NCBI GenBank assembly: GCA_022592445.1
Contig: JABYQR010000189.1
Location: 1 to 64,000, forward strand
From: Cytidiella melzeri
Taxonomy: Eukaryota > Basidiomycota > Agaricomycetes > Polyporales > Irpicaceae
DNA length: 64,000 nt
Direction: 5' to 3'
In this document: one piece after another, positions 32,588 through 42,633 of the stretch
How the letters are laid out: every line of letters starts with the position of its first letter
Position numbering within the stretch: the stretch's first letter is position 1
Position numbers and translations under genes: made by a program
The notes under the pieces: model-generated
The model's database searches: none
What the model saw: the letters and a program-made list of their open reading frames with translations, nothing else
Told to the model about the DNA's origin: nothing

Positions 32588-33772
32588 TCAGCCTGTCCAG
32601 ACGGCAGGGCCAGCTGTGTATAAAACGGGCTTGAGACCTAGTATTGGTGGAATGTGATGAGCAAAAGGGTACTTACGTGACGGATAACCGGTAAAGTTGG
32701 ATGGTAAGTTGTAGATATTCTGTGTGCGCGAGCATGAGCACGTCTTTCCATAACGTCGAGGATGGACGTACAATCAAGATACCCGGCTCGTATCCAGTGT
32801 AAACACCGGGAATGGCGACGGTCGGTCCAGGCGTGCCGCTGCCTCCGCCGATTACATTTACTTGAGCACAGCCGATGTAGAACTGTACAGACAGAATGGG
32901 CACGACGACTACACACGTGCGAAACGCAATGCGTTACCTGTGCGCCCTGGTACGTGCTCGCCACGTGCAACGCGATTTGCTCAACGCGGATGAGGTACTG
33001 ACCGTTCGGGAGAGTCTTCGGAATGGTAAAATTTACCGCCTGGATATCTGTCACCAAAAGCACGGACGGTCAGCCTGAAGTTGTAGAAGCTACATTTTTT
33101 AACCCGTACTTTCAGAATCAAAAATCAAGCCAGTGGTGGGTGTGTATCTCGGTGGCCACTCCCAAATCTTGAACCAGGTACTGCCAGTTCCGGCCTGCTC
33201 AGAGTTGGCGGCGGGAGAGGCTGGGGTCATGTATGCTGAGAAGTACTGCGTGATTGATCCCGCGTGAGCAAGATATGTCTATCATGAATTGTATGTAGCG
33301 AGGAACGTACGCCGGGGTGACCCATGACGGCGTCAGCGTGGAAGCCAACGTTGGAACCTGCTACAACCGTCGCAGTACCCGTCTCACTCGCTGTGTTGAC
33401 CAAGTCAAGCTCGTAGCAGCGAAACTCAGGATCGTTGACGTTTGTCACCTAGAGACGTTGTGAGGGGTGTATCGTTTAGAGAAAGATCGTTACTGACTGG
33501 GCCATTGCTATAGTGGTTCGCAGTAATTCGCACATATTCCCAGTCGGTAGACGTGCTGAAAGTGCGAGCAAGGAAGTCAGCATGGCGGATAGCAGTCGCG
33601 CGATGATATGTCGTACGTTCCGTTCGCCACGAAGTCCGGAAAAGTGTCTATGCGAGAGCAGTCTCAGGTTATCCGCGGACAACCCTTCGCATATATCACA
33701 CCAGTACTCACAGTGCGCAGAGATCAAGTGTGCAGAGGCAGCTAGGAGCAGAGCGGAGAGAGTAGCCTTCAT
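32588..33772 (-). CDS. Secreted AA9 lytic polysaccharide monooxygenase
   Basis: It is a copper enzyme that cleaves cellulose or hemicellulose oxidatively outside the cell. Nine exons from ATG 33772 to TGA 32588 add to 714 nt (237 residues). A signal peptide (MKATLSALLLAASAHLISA) leaves His as residue 1 (HYTFPDF), the first half of the copper histidine brace. The second His is in VMGHPG (about 33315). Other AA9 marks are the ANHYSNGP loop, FKIWEWPP and the C-terminal YIGCAQVNV. There is one N-glycosylation site (NFTG) near the end and no CBM1 module. Length and motifs fit a functional single-domain enzyme. It shares its short 3' intergenic space with UBA1. Substrate preference cannot be read from sequence alone. 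Confidence 0.93.
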
Positions 33773-34406
33773 GTTTGCGTACAAAACTTGAGGTGCTGCA
33801 ACTGCCAATTGGAAGCACCCGCTTCTTATATCCTGTAGACCAGTCGTTTGTGCAAAATCGACGGCTAAACTGCAAGTCAGCTTGACAGGAAGTCATCGGT
33901 CATTAGACATACCTACTGAGTTGAACGGTCCGCGACAATATGGTCTCTGTATTCCAACGGATCTTTACCTTCATTGCGTATAACTTTTGAGAGCCCTGTG
34001 CCTATGGAACGTCAAGCTTAAATGCAGTTGTCCACATGCAGATTGATAGAGGTGATATCATGGAAAGATCGGCTTGGCCAACGCAAACCGACGAGCATCC
34101 GCGAAGACAAGTGTGCGGGCCTGTCCGACCGGTATACATCCGCAAGACAGTGTACCACAGCGAGAGGCGGTTATACCTCGCGTTTGAGGGACCACAGATG
34201 ACGTCGTGACCTGTGCGTTCCACTGTCAGCAGTGCGGAATGTCGCACTCGGCCAAGCCAGCGCAGTGAACGCTTGAGCCTGATCGTCAGTTTCACGAAAA
34301 CGTCGTAGCTGAAGATGATTGTTCACGCAATAGCGGACGAATGAGTCTGAAGATAATTCAACAAATCGAAGAGAGTAAGTCATGAATATCCGAAAGCATG
34401 GAACCG
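33773..34406. other. Intergenic region upstream of the LPMO gene
   Basis: No gene is supported. The first 100 bases upstream of 33772 would hold the LPMO promoter (minus). Open frames here are short and unlike known proteins. Confidence 0.4.
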
Positions 34407-35540
34407 TTAATCTCTCCTGGACTTCATTCTCTCCGCGTGCTCCCAGGTCCCAATTTCCTTGAACCACCACAAGCAATGCGCCTTTAGTGATTTACATGAT
34501 AAACAATTATATGGAAGTACTACCTTCAAAGTACGCAGAATACCCTCGTCAAGGGAAACCTTGGGCTCATACCCTAACAACTTCTGTGCCTGACTAAAAC
34601 CCCGCATGTCAGAAATAGATCGCTCGGTGAAGAGAGAAAAGCACACCTTATTGGTATTGTACCAATGAGTAGGTGTCAAAAAACGGATGCTGAATGGCGT
34701 GAATTGCGTGCTCGCGCGGGTGATAGCGCACCACGTCTCGCCAATGAACGCCATGACAAGGCCTACGAAACTTGGGATCTTCGTCAGCTTGCCTTTACCG
34801 TCATCCCCGAGTTCTCTCTAAATCTTACGGGAGAAATCCCACATGGGGACCGGCTCGTTGTTCGTGATGCATAATACTTGACCGTTGACGGTATCTGGCT
34901 GTGACAAGGGGCGGTCGACGGCGAGTATATGCGCCTCAGCGACGTTCCCAACATAGCAATAATCCACGAGATTGGTACTGTCGCCGATTTTGTACGGTAT
35001 GTTGCTTTTTCTCAACGATTTCGGCTAGACGCCAGAACAGCTGCTTATCGCGTTCTCTGGGAACCATTGTCAGGAAATGCGTTCGTTCAAGTACACCAAA
35101 TATAACTGAACGCAGTCATTCCACATGGACGAAGTACGCCAACTGCAATACCATTCTTTTTGCCTGCGTCCAAGACGATCGCTTCGCCCCAAGCCTTCGT
35201 ATGATGGTACGCATCATAGCCTTGCTTCGGAATCTGAACTTGGTCCTCGGTGATGACGTTGAACGGCGCCCCAGTGCAAACGCCGCCCGTAGACGACGTG
35301 TAATCAAGCTTCTTCGAATCTTCGTCCCAGTCTTCACCCTGAAACAACGTCCCGCGTACCAATTTCGTTGACCTCGTCATAGATCTCCGATGGCAAACCG
35401 TGCACAGGAGATGCTGTGTGCAGCACGACTGATGGTCTGACCTTTCCCGCAACCAAGTGAGGAATGGCAGGAAGCCTACGCCGCCAATGACCAGGATAGC
35501 CATGCATGGGAGCTGAGGATGAGATGGCCAAACGCCTGTT
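34407..35540 (-). pseudogene. ERG26: Sterol-4-alpha-carboxylate 3-dehydrogenase-like (ERG26/3-beta-HSD) pseudogene
   Basis: The minus strand reads like an ERG26-type NAD-dependent dehydrogenase of ergosterol synthesis. Pieces are a Rossmann start (AILVIGGVGFL), VVLHTASPVHGLPSEIYDEV, the catalytic stretch YTSSTGGV with DAYHHTKAWGE (Tyr-x3-Lys), the NLVDYCYVGNVAEAH block, and C-terminal AQKLLGYEPKVSLDEGI. The segment between the Rossmann start and TASPVHG is too short, indicating a deletion. The frame changes at least twice, and a TAG stop interrupts after WDFSRKI (34818-34820). It cannot encode an active enzyme. Presumably a functional copy lies elsewhere. Confidence 0.75.
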
Positions 35541-35945
35541 CCGTCGAGCCACCACCAACTGGGACCATCAAGGCAGTTGTGAAAGTGCGCTGATGTCCTC
35601 GCACGACTTGGACAACGAATACACAGTACTAGTAGTGACAGCAGGCGCCCATCATCTGCAAAGAAAAGTGCGGCGCGTTATTCGTTTAGACTGTACAGTA
35701 TGTGTCTGCTGTATGAGAGCGAAAAGGCGATCTGCTACAAATGAGAAAAGGAAAAGACAACTGCGGCCGAAGCGCGATTGGAAAGCGAGCGCAAAGTAAC
35801 TACAATTATGAGTAAACGAATACCAATTATGAAGGGAATGAGAGTATAAGACTAGCGCAGTGCAGGGTGGCAAATATCGTATATGCATGAACGAACAACG
35901 CAAGTATCGCAGCTGAATTGCTGCTGCAAAAATATAACGTAATGA
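35541..35945. other. Intergenic region between the ERG26 pseudogene and gene A
   Basis: Nothing recognisable. It would contain the 3' end of gene A. Confidence 0.3.
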
Positions 35946-37432
35946 TTAATGGTATGCATTAATAGTTACCTTGGCGTCTTCAGGTTCAACGTCACAGAAA
36001 ACCAGACCTAGAGAGCTGTATGCGCCGCTTTTGATTTTCTCAAAGAAGGCTTCGCTGGCTTGTACGTTTCGGTTGAAGTCTTGCAGGACCATCTCGTGAG
36101 ATGCAGTGCATGACACCCTTTCCTCGACGAATGTCGCGAGCTCTGCGAGGAAGTGCCTCCGCGGCTCTTGCTTCGTAGGGATAGAGACAGTGTGTTTTGA
36201 CGACATTGTTTGAGCCTCAGTCACAACCGTCGCAGGGACCGTTGGTTCAGCGGACGCTGGTAACGGCGAGGTAGGGTTCTGAGGGGAGTAGTACTCGACT
36301 GGTACGGCCACTGGTGTCGCAGGCGGCTGAGACGTAAAGCTTCCTGGTTTGTAGGGAGGCATGTAAACGGCAAGCACCTCTGTAGCTGTATCACCTCCAA
36401 AGCTGTTATCATCCTGACTGAAAGCGTTTGATTGCGCTCGAGCTACCGACGAATGCATGAGGTCGACCGCTGGGAGAAACGGTTTTCTCTCCACCGGCGA
36501 TTCTGGAGGAAGCATGGCAACACACTCCGTGGGCGAGTACATCTCAACTTTCGGGTAAGGACTGGTAGGCTCCGGGGTTGAAGGGGGCTTCACAGACTAT
36601 GAATGCGAGAGATTAGCAGTCGACCTGGCGCGACACACGGCAAATGACTCACTGCTGGTGTCAGACCGTTCAGCTGCACCCAGTTGTATACATCTTCTAC
36701 TTCTGCTTTGAGAGCACGGCTCCACACCTGAAGCACAGCAGCGTCCGGTTGAGGGTTTTCACGAGTCAGCACTGCGAGTTTGGATATCCTCAATGCGTCG
36801 AGTGTGGGCCATACTGGATAAAATGCCGTCATTAACGCTTATATGCATCGCACATACTAGGGAAGACTATGCGTACGTATATTTGCAGTGGTGACTGGTT
36901 TATCTTCACAAGCGGGCATATCGCGCGACGCTCCTCTATTCTCTTTCTTGGGCTGCTTGCTTGCTGACCCACCCCGTACACTCAGCCTCCCTCGCCCTTT
37001 GAACCAACGGTGCAGGTTGGCGGTCGTGTACCACTCCGCACCAGGAATTGAGCGTATGACTGCCAGAAGATCTTTCCTTTCCAGCAGAGCAGGCTCAGCA
37101 GAGATGTTCTCATAATAATCTGCGAAGAGAACACTTGTAAGCTTGCAGGGCACCATTTGGCACCTCAGTGAGTCCAGGAACATACGCTGCAACACCATGC
37201 TTGCCTCCTGAGGCAGCCGTCTTCTGGGTCGGACTTTTATCTCCATGATTCCTCCAACGTTCTCCTGCTTTGTCGGTTTCGAGACGGTGCCTTCTGATAT
37301 TGGATGGGAGAGTGGAGATGTAGAGGGTGTGTTATTATGCGCCGAGTTAACGTCCAAGATAGGGAAGAATTCGGAGGACGCATGCCTAGTGGTATCAGGG
37401 CCAGGATACGCTGGAATGACTATCGTTTCCAT
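35946..37432 (-). CDS. Double homeodomain-like protein, gene A
   Basis: Four exons: 37432-37186, 37119-36877, 36813-36653 and 36596-35946. Exons 1-2 form a homeodomain-like unit: RPRRRLPQEA leads helix 1 and YYENIS follows across the intron, then LLERKDLLAVIRSIPG and a recognition-helix-like WYTTANLHRWFKGRG. Exon 3 encodes a second helical unit: LWPTLDALRISKLAVL, LQVWSRALKAEVEDVYNWVQ. Exon 4 is Pro/Ser-rich and ends with the family's C-terminal module (FLAELATFVEER, then GAYSSLGLVF). The start at 37432 (METIVIP) is the first ATG in frame; the N-terminal tail is longer than in B and C. It is the most diverged of the three. A nuclear DNA-binding role is inferred from the homeodomain-like pattern only. 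Confidence 0.7.
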
Positions 37433-37954
37433 GTCTTGACGTCGGATTGGATCGTTGGCAGTATGTTGTGTCGACGGGGAGGTGCTACGGGGACGCACGC
37501 CATGTCACATTAGTTTTTTCCCGTGCTTCCATTTTTGAAATGTATAACGTCGCGTGACATCAAATGTTCTCTAACCAACCAGCAGTGCCTTGGTAAACGC
37601 TCCCGCACTCGAGCAGAGAGCAATTATACGTGAGCTTCGTGAAGTTGATGATTGCAGGAGAGGTAGATGAAAAACCTGTATTGATAAAACGCGTACCGTC
37701 ACAGCTGTCGCGTCGCGTCTGTCACGCTTCCCGACTATTATTTCTAAATTAATTGACGGTACATGCATATGTCATCGGTTCAAAGCTGTACAGTATCAGA
37801 TTTGGTAGCAGGTAGCAAAACAATGAGCACAATTTGATATCAACCAAGATATAGCGTGATCCTGAAGTTTCATGGAAAATATGGGAGGCAGCGATTGCTG
37901 CGGTATTACAAAAGGTGTAGCAGAAATGAGGTCACTCTGGGAGGAGATTTGACG
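37433..37954. other. Intergenic region between genes A and B
   Basis: No gene seen. Presumably the promoter of A and the 3' end of B; AT-rich around 37730-37860. Confidence 0.35.
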
Positions 37955-39953
37955 TTAAGGGCTGTGATAACCCAACAGCCGCAAATACTCACCATCATCA
38001 AGGTCCATCAACTCATCGTCATCATCCTCAACCTCACCCTCGCCTCTGTACCGTGTAGACGGCACGAAACCCATAGGTGCATAATCTCCCCGCTCAAGTG
38101 CATCGTGAAACTTCATCACGGGGTCCAAGCGCCGCTCGAGCTCAAGAAACGTCTGCGGAGGAGGAGAAGGTGGCTTGGATTGCAATTCCGCCCACTTTTT
38201 TTGAATTGCCTTGTATAACAGCCTTTGTGTGGAGGGAGGCTGTGCCGATGTCGATGTAGTAGAGGGAGGAAGACAAGGAGGAAGTACAGCTACAGGAGTC
38301 ACCTCAACTGCAGGAGCCAGAGCCAAAGCCACAGGAGTGGTGTTTGCAAAAGGCTGGGCTTCACTTGCTCTGGGTGAGCTTGAATGTGCTGCAATAGGCA
38401 AAACTGGCGCAGAACTCCCCGCTGAGTCTCGCCTTCCTCGCTTTTTTTGCCACACTGTTGGAGGGATGTCGGTCGGAGCAATGGGCGACGAGAACCGTAG
38501 GCGCACTCCAATTGCAGGTGCTGGCATGCCGGACTCTGCTGAATGTGCTGTAGACGATTGTGTAGGGAAATGACGCAGCTGCGCATACGGAGAGACATGA
38601 GATGAAGGAGTAGGGCTGGCAGGCTTGTTGGGAACGGTGTGCGATTCTTGAAACGGCTTGGGTAGTAGAACTTTAGGCGAGTCCGAGCGATCTGTAACAG
38701 ACACAGACGGTGCTCGCGTCGACGACGAGCCTTCTGTCAAGGATGGTTGAGCTTTTTGTTGTTGCCGCACGACTGGTGGAGTCGGGATATTGGGCGGTAA
38801 CCGTGAACGTGCGACTGCTGTAGCTGTTGAGATGCTAGACGTTGTGAAAGAGGCAAAAGAAGCGTTAGTTTGCGGATGGGCGGTTTGTGGAGGTACGACC
38901 GGAGAAAAAGGAGACGGCGTCGGCGGGCTAGTTGGCGTATTGGGAAGAGTGTGAGATACCGTTGCAGAAGGTTGTACACTGGCGAAGGCTTGTGAATGAT
39001 GGGGCAATGTGCCACTAGAGCCTACATGGGCAGGCACGCCATAATTGGAGTATGTTTGCTGGTACAGAATAGTGGGCCCTATTGATGGTGATGTAGAGTA
39101 TGGTTTGCTGTTCGGTGGTTCTGGAGATGCGGTGCTTTCAGGAGTTGGTATTGTATGTGGCTTGAGCGCATGCTCAGACTCCGGGTGACGAGGGTGTAAG
39201 ACATGCTTGGTTGATATCTGCAATGATTGGTAAAATCTCCATTGATTTGACTATGAAGCCACTCACATGCTTTGACTGAGCTTGGTTCAGCTCGACCCAA
39301 TTTTGCAAATGCGATAATTGAGCGTCCAAGGAGCGACCCCATACTTGAAGATGAGTGACACTAGGCTTCGGAGTTTCGCGCAAAAGAATCGCAAGCTTGT
39401 CTATCTTGCTTGCTGTAAGAGAAGGCCATACTATGCGAAATTACACAAAGGAATCAGTGGCTGTAAGACGATACTAACAGGGCCACACACAACGTACGAA
39501 TTTTGTCTGTCTCTGAAATCGATACCCTGCTCTGCTCTTCTTCGTCACGATGTCTGGACTCGTGCCTTTTTGCACCAAATCTGTTGCACTTGCGGGATGC
39601 AAACCACTTTTTGATGTGCACCAGCGTGTACCACTCTGCACCAGGGATGCTGATGATCTGTGGGAGAAGCTCCTTCCTCTCGTCCAGGTTCGGATTTTCA
39701 GATACACTCGCATAGTAATCTAAAGACGAAACACGTCAGAACTGGCCATCACACACCCCCGCATGGATGAAACAATTGCTGAACTGATCAACGTACTTGA
39801 TAGAATAGCCTTCGCCGCTTCCGGTAGTGTCCTGCGCTTCGAGGGTCTTTTTAGGCTGCTATGTGGCTCAGGAAAATATGGCTGCAAGGGTGACAAAGCC
39901 AAAGCTTTTGGATGTTGTGAGGGTCCTGCGACGGGGAGGGAAGGGGAGGTCAT
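37955..39953 (-). CDS. Double homeodomain-like protein, gene B
   Basis: Four exons: 39953-39797, 39719-39498, 39430-39267 and 39217-37955, with intron phases 1, 1 and 0 as in A and C. The first unit reads KRRTLPEAAKAIL / YYASVSENPNLDERKELL / IPGAEWYTLVHIKKWFASRK. The second, in exon 3, reads LWPSLTASKIDKLAILL / ETPKPSVTHLQVWGRSL / LSHLQNWVELNQ. A long Pro/Ser/Thr-rich region follows, then a C-terminal module FLELERRLDPVMKFHDALER plus GDYAPMGFVPS and an acidic tail. About 600 residues. ATG 39953 (MTSPSLPVAGPS) is the only good start. The LINE inserted about 105 bp upstream of this ATG and may have replaced its promoter. Confidence 0.78.
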
Positions 39954-40074
39954 TGTGGTCAGTAATCAAGCCTTAAAGGATTCAAAAACCTCAAGTTAGG
40001 CTATAATGCCGCGTGCAAGGACCTCGTGTGGCCCTCATTTAGATAAGAGTAAGGCTTGAGAACGAGCGTGGTAG
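39954..40074. other. Residual gene B upstream region with LINE target duplication
   Basis: Only about 105 bp of original upstream sequence remains. Its end is GAGAACGAGCGTGGTAG (40058-40074), the left copy of the LINE target duplication. Confidence 0.7.
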
Positions 40075-40915
40075 GGGTTGAGCGAGGGAGGAACCACCAC
40101 CATCTCTTATAGGCAAAATGCCACGGGGGCCCCCAGGGGCTCCCGGACACTAGAGCACCCCTCTAGAAGAGCATAGCGGAAGCTATGGAGTGTAGAGAAC
40201 CTACACTCAAGGTTCCTCCAACACAAAATCGCGTATAGCAGCAGTCTTAAACGACGATGAACGAAAGTACCCGAAAGCGGGACAGTTAAACACAGACTGA
40301 TAGCTGGGGCGAAGAAGAATGGGACTAACCCCCCAAAGAACACCACACGCTGCAGCTAGGCCGACACTGACTTAAGACGAGCATATGAGAATAAAAGCGA
40401 AAACGACAACAGCAGCGAAAGACCGGGCTGACTGAGAGGCCTTGAGAAAATAAGTAAGCATTCCCCAACCAATAGGGCGGAAAAGCTAGCCCTTTGGTCC
40501 AAACCCTACACGATCCAAGGATCCGACAGACAGGACTATTGAGCGGAACGCGAACTGGCTCGACAAAGAGAACCATGAGCTCTGCGACCCCACAGCGGGG
40601 ACGACGACGAGCACCAGCGCTAACGAAACACAAAAACACAAACAAATAGACCGTAAGTAAATAAATAAATAAATCACCGAGGAAATCGCGGGAGGAGCGC
40701 CCGCTGGAACGGGGAAGCAAGGACAGCCGAGAATCCACGAGAACCGCACCACCGGGGAAGCACAACATGGCAGGAAACCAAGGTGGAAAAGAGCAAACCC
40801 ATGACACCGAATAGCCCACAAAGAACGTGCCAGTGCCCAAACACGGAAAACTGGAGGGCAAACTCAACGCACCTCGTCACCTAAGCAATACCCGCTCAGA
40901 ACATATGCATAATAC

Positions 40916-41993
40916 ATGCCACAGAAAACAATAGGCGAGCAAACGTTCCTGAGCCTGCAACTCAAGGAACGTTACGTACATGCCAAAAATGCCATAACAT
41001 ATGCCCGCCCTCTCTCCATGAAGACGCCTGTAGAAAGCGTTATAATCCTCCACCACAACAACCCCCCTGCAGGAGAGCCAGAACCCTCCCAGGCAGACGG
41101 AGAATGCCCTCAACCCCCGGGCAAACGATGGTAAGCAACCAAGCTTTCAGGTTTCTAAAGCAAGGGATGGTAAGAGACCCTGACTGACGACATCCCAAAG
41201 GAAAACGACCCAACCTGCACATCATGCCAACCATCCCCTGCCCCCTCGTCCCACCACCACCTCTCCACGATTGAGGAGAGTGAGGCCTGGTATGAATTTG
41301 ACGAGAGCGTCCTAAGCCTACGCTCTCCCAGTTTCCCTCGCATTCCACTCACGATATCGTCGCTGATCATGTCAGTCACCCAAGAGCAGATGGATGACAG
41401 AGGAGCAGTGGAGGCAGACGGCGAAAAGGGGGGAAAAAGGGGAGAAACCAATCAGGTAAGAGACCGACGACACCCGTACCACATGCCTCTTACCCACAAG
41501 CCATGCCATGCAGGCAGCGGCAACAGACCCAGCGCCGTCCGGACCCGGGAACGAAATAAAATCCCTACTAGCGAAAATCCGGGCGCTCCTAAAACAGGCC
41601 CTCCCAGCCCATGTGGACGTCTTCCTCACCCATCTCTACGGAAGGCCGACGTGGTCAATCCACCGCAGCCCAATGAGAAAACTCGCCCCCGGAACAAGGT
41701 GCACCCTCCAATCCCCGAACAACCGATACCACGAGTACAAAATTACGGGCCAGACGGGAACACGGGAAAATAGACTAATCCTCTCAGCAATACCCAAAAG
41801 GGGAGGCAAGTCGGCTTTCATCATCGTTGACGCGGACGACTATTCCCCAGCCCCAGTTCTGGCCCGCCTCAAATCAAAGATCCACCAACTCCTGCGCATC
41901 CAAGGCAAAAACGTCACGCAGGACGCAAACGCGACCAGCGAGTTGGGCGAGAGAAACGTGCGGGAGACGACTACCCACACGTGGTCGGAGTAG
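40916..41993 (+). CDS. LINE upstream frame (ORF0), spliced, unknown
   Basis: Not recognised. The firm part is 41369-41455 joined to 41514-41993 by removing a 58-bp GT-AG intron (gtaaga...catgcag) in phase 0. It encodes a basic protein with LLAKIRALLKQALPAHVDVF and AIPKRGGKSAFIIVDADDY, and ends at TAG 41991-41993. In-frame sequence continues upstream of 41369, and a frame starting ATG 40916 ends in a good donor (cgatg/gtaagc, 41130), so one or two more 5' exons are possible but not resolved. It may be a LINE accessory protein. Confidence 0.45.
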
Positions 41994-42633
41994 CGACAGA
42001 GGGAGTGAGCTAAGACAGCATAAAGCTTACCGCCGTAACAGGCACGCAGAATACGCCCCGCCCACGACAAACGTCCAGAATGGCCCATGACCCACATGTA
42101 CATAATGACTCGAATAGCATACACCCGCCCTGCAAGGCACAATTCTTGGAAGGTACTTGAAGGAATGCGCCTTGAAAAAAGAGCTAAAGAGAGCGACGGG
42201 CATAAAAAATAATAAGGGTCGGTCACGCTAACCCAAATTGAGGAAGAAAAAATAATAAGGAAAAGAAGCCCCACGCTTTCAAGTGGCAGGAGGACGCCCA
42301 CCTCCCCCTCCCCGCTCAGCCTAAGCCAAGACTCAGCATCCATGGCAGACAGCGTGAGACAACTCAGCATTCATAGCAGACAGCGCGAGATCAACTCGAT
42401 CCCCACCCACAAACAAGCCCGCCCGCCCTCGCCCAACGCGCCCAGGAGCCCTGGCCTAACACGAGCTAGACAGGGTGAGGACCAGGAACCATGACAATGG
42501 GGCCTGGAAGCGGAACGGTATCAGCGCAGAGACGGAGAACCAGGGAGGAGGTTTAAAAGCGTGCGGTAAGCAAGCTCCACCTCGACAAACTCAGCTTGTA
42601 AACAGTAAATGATAAACTCACCACAGTATATCC

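Noticed and set aside
40325..40867. 180-codon minus-strand frame in the LINE leader
   Set aside because: Hydrophobic, antisense to the element and without homology that I can see; more likely a chance frame in biased sequence.
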